NCBI GenBank assembly: GCA_002359025.1
Contig: DEPZ01000025.1
Span: 1-23,560 of the forward strand
Direction of reading: 5' to 3'
Source of the DNA: Erysipelotrichaceae bacterium UBA3379
GTDB taxonomy: Bacteria > Bacillota_I > Bacilli_A > Erysipelotrichales > Coprobacillaceae
Length of the DNA stretch: 23,560 nucleotides
Shown: positions 1-7,367 of the stretch, one piece after another
Layout: each line of letters starts with the position of its first letter
Position numbering within the stretch: position 1 is the first letter of the stretch
The notes under the pieces: model-generated
Seen by the model: only the letters and a program-made list of their open reading frames with translations
The model's database searches: none
Told to the model about the DNA's origin: nothing
Made by a program: the position numbers and the translations under genes

Positions 1-1
1 A

Positions 2-667
2 AAATATAGCGATGGAAGTACAAAAGTGATACCATTTGCAGATGTGAAAGTATCAAGCTTTGATACAACATCTGTCGGACAAAAGACAGCTACAATCGCA
101 TATAATGGAAAAACAGTAGATTTCACTTACGATGTCAAAGCTGTAACTGTTCCCGTAACATTAGAAAGCATCAGTGCTAAGCTAAATAAGACAGAGTTTA
201 CAGTAGGAGAGAAGTTAACAGATAGTGATATTGTCATTACTGCAAGATACAGTGATGGAAGTGAAAAGGTCATACCATTTACAGATGTGAAAGTAGAAAA
301 CTTTGATACAACTTCTACAGGAAGTAAGACTGCATCGATTCAATATCTAGATCAAACAGTTACCTTTGATTATCTAGTAATCAATAATGATTCTTTAGAA
401 AATGATACTCCTCAGTTACCAGGAGATATGAATAACAGTACAAATCAAGGGACTATAGATAATGGTACGACAGATGGAGAAGTTGAAGATATAATTATTA
501 TAGATACACCATCAAATCAAAATAGTATTACCAATAATAAAGAAAGTTTGAAAGAAACACAAAAAGAAGTACAAACATCTGATAATAATCCAATTTTTAT
601 GTTGGTTGGATTCATGTGTGCAAGTTTATCTGTTATGATTTCATATTATATAAAGAAGAAATCTTAA
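2..667 (+). CDS. Ig-like repeat surface protein, C-terminal part (5' end outside window)
   Basis: The frame is open from base 2, so the gene begins upstream; the GTG at 26 is an internal Val codon, not a start. About 220 residues are visible. They hold parts of two tandem modules with an exact 243-bp (81-aa) period: 'YSDGS.KVIPF.DVKV..FDTTS.G.KTA.I.Y' occurs at bases 5-130 and again at 248-373. This matches bacterial Ig-like surface domains (Big_3/Big_4 type; family assignment from pattern only). An Asn/Asp/Thr-rich linker (about bases 385-580) leads to 'VQTSDNNP', a hydrophobic segment of about 20 residues and a KKKS tail. That is a cell-wall sorting or membrane-anchor layout without a clear LPXTG. 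Likely exported and displayed on the surface, perhaps as an adhesin or glycan-binding protein; the substrate cannot be told. Stop TAA at 665-667. Confidence 0.8.
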   Translation, partial: KYSDGSTKVIPFADVKVSSFDTTSVGQKTATIAYNGKTVDFTYDVKAVTVPVTLESISAKLNKTEFTVGEKLTDSDIVITARYSDGSEKVIPFTDVKVENFDTTSTGSKTASIQYLDQTVTFDYLVINNDSLENDTPQLPGDMNNSTNQGTIDNGTTDGEVEDIIIIDTPSNQNSITNNKESLKETQKEVQTSDNNPIFMLVGFMCASLSVMISYYIKKKS

Positions 668-730
668 TGAAGATAGATAAAAGAACAGTTTAAAATAGTA
701 TAAGTGATAAAAAATAAACGACAATATTGT

Positions 731-971
731 TTGCTTAAATGTAGAAATAATGTCTACATTTGTTTTCACTGTTTACAGAAAATCATATGATGGTAAAAGA
801 GGGTTGCGATGATTAGCAACCTTTTTGACTTTAGGTATAAATGCTATTATAAGTATGTATAGAAGTATGAATGGATATTTCATTATTTTGATTCTATGAT
901 AAAAAAACATCGGTTATTTCGCTGTAATGACTTCAAGAATGCATAAAGCTTACTACAAATGTATCTGATGG
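731..971. repeat. Degenerate dispersed intergenic repeat, copy A
   Basis: Two blocks in this gene-free 454-bp gap resemble blocks at 16879-17025 in the same order. Block 1 (731-770) shares 'TTGCTTAAATGTAGAAA..' followed by 'ATGTCTA.ATTT'. Block 2 (889-971) shares 'TTCTATGATAA' at its left end and 'TTACTA...ATGTATCTGATG' at its right end. Copy A carries about 70 bp extra between the blocks, including the terminator. Block 1 contains the dyad TGTAGA/TCTACA. No reading frame stays open across either copy, so this is a decayed mobile element or a non-coding repeat. The rest of 668-1121 shows no gene. Confidence 0.55.
799..826 (+). terminator. Rho-independent terminator
   Basis: GGTTGC (802-807) pairs with GCAACC (816-821) around an 8-nt loop and is followed by TTTTT (822-826). 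It lies about 130 bp after the surface-protein stop, so it probably ends that transcript, although the distance is long. Confidence 0.55.
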
Positions 972-1057
972 TCTATGAGGTAAAATATTAAAGATAAACT
1001 TATGATTTTAAAAATGAAAAGTTTTTTCATTTATATAACTGCCAAACTTAAAAAAAC

Positions 1058-1102
1058 AATATTCTTGTATGTATTTTATGTTAAAATAGATACGAGAATA
1101 TT
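1058..1102. other. Long stem-loop directly upstream of the SNF2 helicase gene
   Basis: AATATTCTTGTAT (1058-1070) is complementary to ATACGAGAATATT (1090-1102), 13 bp with one G-T pair. Inside it ATTTTA (1073-1078) pairs with TAAAAT (1082-1087) around a 3-nt loop, giving a hairpin of about 19 bp. It ends 9 nt before the GAGG ribosome binding site of the helicase gene. No T-run follows on the plus strand. Read on the minus strand the stem is followed by GTTTTTTT, so it would work as a terminator for transcription coming from the right. Confidence 0.6.
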
Positions 1103-1121
1103 ATAGAAGTGAGGAAAGTAT

Positions 1122-4100
1122 ATGAGTAAGTTTGAACTTGAAAAGATAATGAGTTCTGTAAATTTATCTATGAGTAAGAAATATGATAGCTATGATAATG
1201 TAAAAACGATTAAAATTGTACAGGATGGGAATTGTTATCGTGTAAGTGGAATTGTAGATGTGTTAGGTAGAGAGTATGAGTATTCTTTTTGTTATGATGA
1301 TGAGGGTCATGTTTTTGAATATCATTGTCAATGTATATGGTGCAGTGAATCTAGTCCATGTGCTCATATAGGTTCTGTATTAATAAAGTTAAATGAACTT
1401 GAAATAGATAAATATCCATTTTATTATGAAAGTGATAAACAGAAAAGAGAAGATGAAATGCAAAGAAGACAAGAAGCAATTCATCGTGAGTTTATGGAGA
1501 AGTATAAACAACAAGAATTACTATCTAAATCTCTTGATACAAGAAACTATATCATAGAAAATAAAGAATCTTATCAAAATAAAATCTATTCTTTAATTCA
1601 AAATGAAAAATATGATATTACACCTATTTTTAATGGTGAAGAAGGTCAAATCACTTTAACATATAAAATAGGAAATGGTAAAAAATATATTATTAAAAAT
1701 ATTACTACCTTCCTAGAGAATATAGATCATCATAATAATGTTAAATATGGTAAATTCTTATCATTTGTACACCATGAGGATGCTTTTACAGATTTTGCTA
1801 AAAAGCAGATAGAATTCATGAGAAAAGCTAATGATGCATATGATCACTTTCAAAGAAAATACTATTATTATCCTGGTTATGGTCATTTTCATTTGCAAAG
1901 AGAACTTATAGTGACAAGTGGTTCATTGGATGATTTTTATGAGTTATATAAAGATTATGATTTTGATTCATTGAAGATGAAAGATATAGATAAACTGCTT
2001 GAATTGGAAATAAAGGATGAAGGACAATATTATGAAATTTATATAACTGATGTAGATACATTCTATTTTGGAGAAAATCATATTTATTTATTTGAAAGTG
2101 GTCGAAAACAAGTGATTTCTAGAATAGAGCTGGATCAAGGCGGAAAATGTGTTGATTTTATTAATATGTTTACTGATGATGAAAGTATTGTTGTGAAAAA
2201 GGAAGATTTTGCTGATTTTTATAAATATGTATTATCTCCTATAGAAGCATATTTTCATATTTCACAAGATATTCCTATTGAAACAAATGAATATCAAACA
2301 ATTAAGATATTTGGTGATATCGATGAAGATTCAAGATTGGTATTTAAGGTTTACTATGAAGATGAAAATCAAAATAGAGTGATTGCTTTTCAATCAGATT
2401 TTATTACAAATTATCAACAGGATATTGTTGAAAAATATATTCAATCACATTGTTTGTATATAGATGATCAAACTCATTATGTTTATTTTGATATAAATGA
2501 TGAAAAGACGTATGAATTTATACATGATGGTTTAAAGATGTTAGAAGAATACTGTGAAGTCTATGTTTCAGATGCATTAAAAAATATAGGACGTTCTGTC
2601 AATTATTCAATGACAGTAGGTATAAAAGTAGAACATGATTTATTAAGTTTAAATATTGATACTGAGGATATTCCTAAGATGGAAATATCAAAGATTCTTA
2701 CTCAATATAAACGTAAAAAGAAGTTTTATCGTTTAAAAACTGGAGAACTGCTTTCGTTGGATTCTCCACAAATAGAAGAACTATCGAACTTTATGGATCA
2801 ATATCATATTGAACCTAAGGATATACAAAATGGGAAAATGCAACTTAGTAAAAATAGAGCCTTTTCTATTGATGAAGATGCGAACAACTTAGAATATATC
2901 AAGATAGATAGACAAGATTCATTTAAGAAAATAATGAAAGAGTATAATCAAAATCCTGATTATACAATTCCAGAAGCTTATCAGTCTGTTTTAAGAGATT
3001 ATCAAAAAGCTGGATATCAATGGTTAAAAACATTATATGATAATGGTTTTAATGGTATATTAGCTGATGATATGGGACTTGGAAAAACATTACAAGTGAT
3101 TGTTTTATTAGAAAGTTTGAAAACAAAATTACCTAGTATTGTTATATGTCCTTCTTCACTTATTTATAATTGGGAAGATGAAATTCATAAGTTTTCTAAG
3201 AAGTTAAAGGTCAAATGTGTTGTTGGTAATCAAGCATCAAGAAATGATATTATTAAGCAGGCATCTCATTATGATGTCTTAGTGACATCATATGATTATA
3301 TGCGAAGAGATTATGAATTGTATAATGATATATTGTTTGAATATATCATTCTTGATGAATCACAGTATATCAAGAATCAAAAAACAAAGAATGCCTATTC
3401 TGTTAAACAATTAAAAGGAAAACATAAGTTAGCTTTATCAGGAACTCCGATTGAAAACTCACTTGCTGAATTATGGTCTGTATTTGATTTTTTAATGCCA
3501 CAATATTTATTTAATTATCATTATTTTCAAAAACATTATGAATCACAGATAGTTAAAAATCATGATAAAGATACGATCAGTAAACTCCAAAAACTTGTCT
3601 CTCCATTTATATTAAGACGTAAAAAAGATGAAGTCTTAAAAGAATTACCAGATAAAATAGAAACAGTACAATTGATTCCATTTGATACAAAAGAAAATGA
3701 ATTATATCTTGCTAATCTTTCATTAGTTAATACACAATTACAAGAATTATTTCAAATGGAAAAAGTTGATAAAATACAAGTTCTTTCATTACTTACAAAA
3801 CTGAGACAAATCTGTTGTGAACCAAGAATGCTTTATGAAAATATAACACATGCTTCATCGAAGATGAAAGCATGTATGGATTTGATTAAAAACTATAAAG
3901 AAAGTCATCAAAAAGTTTTATTGTTTTCAACATTTACACAAGTATTAGATCTTATTACAAATGAATTAGATATGAATGGTATCAAGTATTTTCAATTAAC
4001 AGGAAAAACATCTAAAGAAACAAGAAAAGAGCTTGTAGAAAGATTTCAAAATGGAGAAGCAGATGTTTTCTTGATATCATTAAAAGCAGGTGGTACTGGT

Positions 4101-4364
4101 TTAAACTTAACAAGAGCTGAAGCTGTTATACATTTTGATCCATGGTGGAATGTATCTGCACAAAATCAAGCGACTGACCGTGCATATCGTATAGGACAGA
4201 AAAAGAATGTACAAGTTCATAAGCTTATTATGAAAGATAGTATCGAAGAAAAGATGTTAGGCCTTCAAGAAAAGAAAAAAGAACTTGCAGATATGTTTGT
4301 AGAAACAAGTGAAGGGAATATCGCTTCATTATCTAAAGAAGATATTATGGAATTATTATCATAG
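1122..4364 (+). CDS. SWIM zinc-finger SNF2-family helicase/ATPase
   Basis: ATG start with GTGAGGAAAG 5-14 nt upstream; 1080 aa. N-terminal SWIM zinc finger: Cys69-x-Cys71-x8-Cys80-x-His82. A poorly conserved middle section (about 100-600) fits the SNF2-associated region of bacterial proteins of this type. The SNF2 ATPase follows: 'DDMGLGKTLQ' Walker A near 648-657, 'DESQ' motif II near 744, 'LSGTPIENS' motif III, then helicase-C motifs V and VI ('AGGTGLNL', 'DRAYRIGQ', about 990-1026). Established for the family: ATP-driven DNA translocation and remodelling of protein-DNA complexes. Domain order and length match intact bacterial SWIM-SNF2 proteins, and no damage is visible. The gene stands alone, between a stem-loop upstream and a terminator downstream. 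SNF2 proteins occur both as housekeeping genes and inside defence loci; nothing here decides between these. Confidence 0.93.
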   Translation: MSKFELEKIMSSVNLSMSKKYDSYDNVKTIKIVQDGNCYRVSGIVDVLGREYEYSFCYDDEGHVFEYHCQCIWCSESSPCAHIGSVLIKLNELEIDKYPFYYESDKQKREDEMQRRQEAIHREFMEKYKQQELLSKSLDTRNYIIENKESYQNKIYSLIQNEKYDITPIFNGEEGQITLTYKIGNGKKYIIKNITTFLENIDHHNNVKYGKFLSFVHHEDAFTDFAKKQIEFMRKANDAYDHFQRKYYYYPGYGHFHLQRELIVTSGSLDDFYELYKDYDFDSLKMKDIDKLLELEIKDEGQYYEIYITDVDTFYFGENHIYLFESGRKQVISRIELDQGGKCVDFINMFTDDESIVVKKEDFADFYKYVLSPIEAYFHISQDIPIETNEYQTIKIFGDIDEDSRLVFKVYYEDENQNRVIAFQSDFITNYQQDIVEKYIQSHCLYIDDQTHYVYFDINDEKTYEFIHDGLKMLEEYCEVYVSDALKNIGRSVNYSMTVGIKVEHDLLSLNIDTEDIPKMEISKILTQYKRKKKFYRLKTGELLSLDSPQIEELSNFMDQYHIEPKDIQNGKMQLSKNRAFSIDEDANNLEYIKIDRQDSFKKIMKEYNQNPDYTIPEAYQSVLRDYQKAGYQWLKTLYDNGFNGILADDMGLGKTLQVIVLLESLKTKLPSIVICPSSLIYNWEDEIHKFSKKLKVKCVVGNQASRNDIIKQASHYDVLVTSYDYMRRDYELYNDILFEYIILDESQYIKNQKTKNAYSVKQLKGKHKLALSGTPIENSLAELWSVFDFLMPQYLFNYHYFQKHYESQIVKNHDKDTISKLQKLVSPFILRRKKDEVLKELPDKIETVQLIPFDTKENELYLANLSLVNTQLQELFQMEKVDKIQVLSLLTKLRQICCEPRMLYENITHASSKMKACMDLIKNYKESHQKVLLFSTFTQVLDLITNELDMNGIKYFQLTGKTSKETRKELVERFQNGEADVFLISLKAGGTGLNLTRAEAVIHFDPWWNVSAQNQATDRAYRIGQKKNVQVHKLIMKDSIEEKMLGLQEKKKELADMFVETSEGNIASLSKEDIMELLS

Positions 4365-4445
4365 CTTTTGTTATCGAGAAACTATAACAAGTTAAACAAA
4401 GAATTGACGATGCATTAACTAATCAATAATTATATATTTCATTTT

Positions 4446-4485
4446 ATCCTCTATAAAAAGTACTTTTTTATAGAGGATTTTTATT
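4446..4485 (+). terminator. Rho-independent terminator of the SNF2 gene
   Basis: ATCCTCTAT (4446-4454) pairs with ATAGAGGAT (4470-4478), extended inward by A-T pairs, then a run of T. It lies 82 bp after the helicase stop. A smaller hairpin, TTGTTAT/ATAACAA (4368-4390), sits right after the stop but has no T-run. Confidence 0.85.
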
Positions 4486-4573
4486 ATATGTATTAAAACT
4501 TAGTTAAATATTGTTAGTGTAATATAATTATATTTGGATTTATATAAAAAACTTATAAAAAACTTAGTTATTA

Positions 4574-4601
4574 TTGAAGTATTTTATGGTAGTGCTATAA
4601 T
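4574..4601 (+). promoter_or_regulatory. Promoter of the nitrilase-fold operon
   Basis: TTGAAG (4574-4579), 16-bp spacer, extended -10 TGC-TATAAT (4593-4601). The start point would be near 4608, only about 17 nt before the GTG start of the first gene. Part of the region is a degenerate duplication: AACTTAGTTA occurs at 4497-4506 and 4561-4570, and a TAATATAATTATA-like string ends both halves (about 4531 and 4610). Confidence 0.6.
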
Positions 4602-4624
4602 ATAATTATAGGAGATGTGATAAT

Positions 4625-5962
4625 GTGCAACGTGTATATAATTTAATGGCTGACATGATAAGATGCATATTAGATGAAGAAAAAGAGGGAAATCAAAATG
4701 TGGAAGTATTTAGTGTTTCGTCATCGACATTACTGGATTTATTTTACAAAGATGTAAAAGAAAATGTACCGAGTTTATTTGATGATGGTCATATCATAAG
4801 ATTATCAGGAGGGTTTCAAGTAGATAATGTCATATCGGAAGCTATAGAACTATATAAAAAATGTAAATCTAAACGGGTAATTGGAGAAATGATATATCTT
4901 TTAAAATGTTTAGATGAGTCACTTATGCAGGAATTTAAGTTTATGAGGAAGAAGATTTTTGATTCACTAAATAGTAATCATGAAGAGACTAATATTATTC
5001 TTCTTCCATATATGAGATGTGATTGGCAAAGGTCATCAAGGGGACATCAACATGGATATACACTTTTCCATTATTTAAAAAATGTATATTATGTTCAAAA
5101 AGAAAGAATGAATCATTTAGAATTGAAAAATGTTATTTTACCGTTAGATATATTTCATAGAATGAATGAAAAACATTGTATAACAATAGGGTGCTGTCCA
5201 ATTACTGAAAAGGTGACTGTTAAAAATGTAGAATCTTTTGAAGAAGAAGGGTTTAAATATTTTGAGGTAAAGGATCTATGTAATAAAGACATGATTAAAG
5301 AGAATGTTCTAAAATTATTGGAAAAGGCAAGAGAAAACGAAGTTGATATACTTGTATTTCCAGAAATGTTAGGAACTAAAGAAGTTAATGATAGTGTTTT
5401 GAATCTCTTGAAAGAAAATATTAGTTATTTCGAATATTCTCCACTTATCATATTGCCTAGTTTATGGGAAAAAGGTCATAATAATGCTGATATTATTATT
5501 GATGAAGGAGATTTAACAATAACTCAATCAAAACAAAATCCGGTAACATTATTCTCTTATGGAAGAGAATATATAAAACCAGACGGAATATTATATGTTA
5601 TACATATACCTCGTATTGGAAGAATATGTGTGGCAATCTGTGCTGATTTTTTAAACAATGAATATTTGGATATACTTCTTAAAGAGTTGAAAGTATCATT
5701 GTTAATAGTACCTTCGTTTTCTACTGGTGTTTATGATTTTGATAATACAGTTGAATCATGTAAAAAATATGATTGCTCTGTCATTTGGTTAAATTCATGC
5801 TCTGCTATACATTTAACGGAGAAAGATAAATTTGATATGGTTTCAATTATTTTGAAGAGTGGGAGAAATTCTGGCGTTAAAGAAGTATTTCCTCAAAATT
5901 GTAATCACATGTGTGATACATGTATGTTTATTACAACTATTGATACGAATATTACAGTATAA
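4625..5962 (+). CDS. Nitrilase-fold (carbon-nitrogen hydrolase superfamily) protein with novel N-terminal domain
   Basis: GTG start chosen because AGGAG (4610-4614) lies 10 nt upstream; the ATG at 4623 stops after seven codons and the next in-frame ATG (4646) is too far from it. 445 aa. The C-terminal half (about 185-400) reads as a nitrilase/CN-hydrolase domain: 'DILVFPEML' with candidate catalytic Glu247, 'QSKQNP' with candidate Lys303, and 'VAICADF' with candidate nucleophile Cys339, followed by 'LLIVPSF' and 'VIWLN' core strands. The Lys-Cys spacing of 36 fits the superfamily. Members hydrolyse nitriles, amides or carbamoyl groups. Residues 1-180 are not recognisable: helical, with a 'YMRCDWQRSSRGHQHG' patch. 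The C-terminus has a CxxC ('HMCDTCMF'). It is first in an operon with two small helical proteins. Nitrilase domains are known fused to reverse transcriptases in some defence RT systems (DRT), but no RT motif is present here. Substrate unknown. Confidence 0.75.
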   Translation: MQRVYNLMADMIRCILDEEKEGNQNVEVFSVSSSTLLDLFYKDVKENVPSLFDDGHIIRLSGGFQVDNVISEAIELYKKCKSKRVIGEMIYLLKCLDESLMQEFKFMRKKIFDSLNSNHEETNIILLPYMRCDWQRSSRGHQHGYTLFHYLKNVYYVQKERMNHLELKNVILPLDIFHRMNEKHCITIGCCPITEKVTVKNVESFEEEGFKYFEVKDLCNKDMIKENVLKLLEKARENEVDILVFPEMLGTKEVNDSVLNLLKENISYFEYSPLIILPSLWEKGHNNADIIIDEGDLTITQSKQNPVTLFSYGREYIKPDGILYVIHIPRIGRICVAICADFLNNEYLDILLKELKVSLLIVPSFSTGVYDFDNTVESCKKYDCSVIWLNSCSAIHLTEKDKFDMVSIILKSGRNSGVKEVFPQNCNHMCDTCMFITTIDTNITV

Positions 5963-5973
5963 GGGTGATTTGT

Positions 5974-6609
5974 ATGGAAAATGTAATTAAATTAATAAAT
6001 AATATACAAGATAAAGCATCATTAAATTCAAATGATGACTTCATAACAATTGTTGGAGAATGTGAAAGACTATTTTTTAGTTATTATCAAGAAGAGAAAG
6101 TTAAACAATTACATCAGGAGTTACGCATAACTAGAAAAATGCTTAAGAAGTTAAAAAATAACATTACTGATGAACAAATGTCTTTTTATATACTAGGTAC
6201 TTTAGAAGGTATATTAAAGGTATATTCTGTTTTGCTTGATGAAAAGTTAATAGATAATGATATTAATCATCAACTGGATATATTATTATCTAATCAAAAA
6301 CCAAGATATATTTTAGAATATATAAATAAAAAGAGAATTGTACAAAATAAGGATATTGTATCTCAATTTGGTGATTATAGTCACGAAGTATTAAAAAAAT
6401 TAATACAATACCAATGTATATGTAAAGAGAAAAAAGGTAAAAATGTTTATTATATGCTCACAAAAACCGGAAAAAAATATATTGATGAAAAACAATTAGA
6501 CAAAGAGTATATGATTTATTATAAAGAAACGATGAGAAAAATAGAAAGTGAGGAAATATTTGAATCTAAGCAGGAGGTGTTATCATGGGCGAATTACAAA
6601 CAATTATAA
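5974..6609 (+). CDS. Winged-helix domain protein, middle gene of the nitrilase-fold operon
   Basis: ATG at 5974 is preferred over the in-frame GTG at 5965 because AAGGGTG (5961-5967) sits at correct spacing; it begins 11 nt after the previous stop. 211 aa. Residues 1-100 are helical and charged, with no recognised domain. Residues about 108-170 look like a winged helix-turn-helix: 'RYILEYINKKRIVQNKDIV' followed by 'HEVLKKLIQYQCICKEKKG' and a wing ending 'YYMLTKTGKKYI', the pattern of MarR/PadR-like and ArsR-like wings. It could bind DNA as an operon repressor or act as a sensor or adaptor for the nitrilase. The last 25 nt overlap the next gene, so the two are probably translationally coupled. 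Function unknown. Confidence 0.7.
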   Translation: MENVIKLINNIQDKASLNSNDDFITIVGECERLFFSYYQEEKVKQLHQELRITRKMLKKLKNNITDEQMSFYILGTLEGILKVYSVLLDEKLIDNDINHQLDILLSNQKPRYILEYINKKRIVQNKDIVSQFGDYSHEVLKKLIQYQCICKEKKGKNVYYMLTKTGKKYIDEKQLDKEYMIYYKETMRKIESEEIFESKQEVLSWANYKQL

Positions 6610-7190
6610 ATAAAATAAAAGAAGAAAAATTAGATGTACAGCATGTCATTGAATGTATAAAACAAAAAGAGAGAATTGAACAAATAGAATTGATTTGTTT
6701 GGATTTGTTTGATCATTTAAGAGAAATCAAAAAAGAAAATAAGGAGTTTGATATATCAGATTATTTAAAAGATGCTTTCACAACTCAAGAGATTAATGAT
6801 ATTCAATTATTAATAGATAATAATTTAAAAAATTATTATTGGTTTCAACCTATAAGAGATTTAGAACAAAAAAATAGATTTCTCGTTAAAGATTTATTTG
6901 AAAAAATATTTGATTTTTATCTTGTTAGATTCGATCCGCATTTTAAACAATGTTATTTAGATTATGATTTTCATAATGAGTCTGAATTAAGTGGTGTATT
7001 AAAAGCTATTGAATTTTTAACTCAATACTATATATCTTATGGTTTTGTAGGGTCGTATATAAAAGAAGACTTTATTCAGGAAACGGGTGTGACTACAAAA
7101 CTAGCAGAATTATATGTTGATTTGTTTGAACAACATTATAAGCAATTGCGAGAAGAATATATTATTTCTAAATTAAGATCTATAGAATAA
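6585..7190 (+). CDS. All-helical protein of unknown function, last gene of the nitrilase-fold operon
   Basis: ATG at 6585 with a perfect AGGAGGT (6572-6578) inside the end of the previous gene; the 25-nt overlap indicates coupling. 201 aa, rich in Lys, Glu, Ile and Leu, predicted mostly helical, with no signal peptide or membrane segment. No catalytic motif is visible. Visible landmarks are 'YYWFQPIRDLEQKNRF' near 78-93 and an aromatic stretch 'QYYISYGFVGSYIKEDF' near 147-163. Two strong hairpins follow the stop, so the operon ends here. I do not recognise the family. Its strict coupling to the winged-helix gene suggests that the two proteins act together with the nitrilase-fold protein. Confidence 0.7.
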   Translation: MGELQTIINKIKEEKLDVQHVIECIKQKERIEQIELICLDLFDHLREIKKENKEFDISDYLKDAFTTQEINDIQLLIDNNLKNYYWFQPIRDLEQKNRFLVKDLFEKIFDFYLVRFDPHFKQCYLDYDFHNESELSGVLKAIEFLTQYYISYGFVGSYIKEDFIQETGVTTKLAELYVDLFEQHYKQLREEYIISKLRSIE

Positions 7191-7238
7191 GGTATGAATT
7201 TTGAAATGAAAATTCGAGAATACCTGTCACTATTACAC

Positions 7239-7262
7239 AAGAGGATCGAATCCTCTTTTTAT
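7239..7262 (+). terminator. Rho-independent terminator of the nitrilase-fold operon
   Basis: AAGAGGAT (7239-7246) pairs perfectly with ATCCTCTT (7250-7257) around a 3-nt loop and is followed by further T. A second hairpin (7190-7225: AGGTAT/ATACCT enclosing GAATTTT/AAAATTC) begins on the last base of the stop codon and may protect the mRNA 3' end. Confidence 0.85.
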
Positions 7263-7342
7263 TTTGAATAGGGATTATACGAAGCAAGATGGATTGATAT
7301 TTTAAAATCACTTCATTTATTCAATTTCATGGGGTTTTATTA

Positions 7343-7348
7343 TATAAT
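7343..7348 (+). promoter_or_regulatory. -10 box upstream of the broken membrane protein gene
   Basis: TATAAT, 15 nt before the GTGACTC/ATG region of the next gene; the ribosome binding site AGAGGGGTG is at 7352-7360. The -35 candidate TTCAAT (7320-7325, 17-bp spacing) is weak. Confidence 0.4.
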
Positions 7349-7367
7349 AAAAGAGGGGTGACTCATA

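Noticed and set aside
4625..7190. Known DRT (defence reverse transcriptase with nitrilase) system
   Set aside because: No reverse-transcriptase motif in any of the three proteins; only the nitrilase part is shared.
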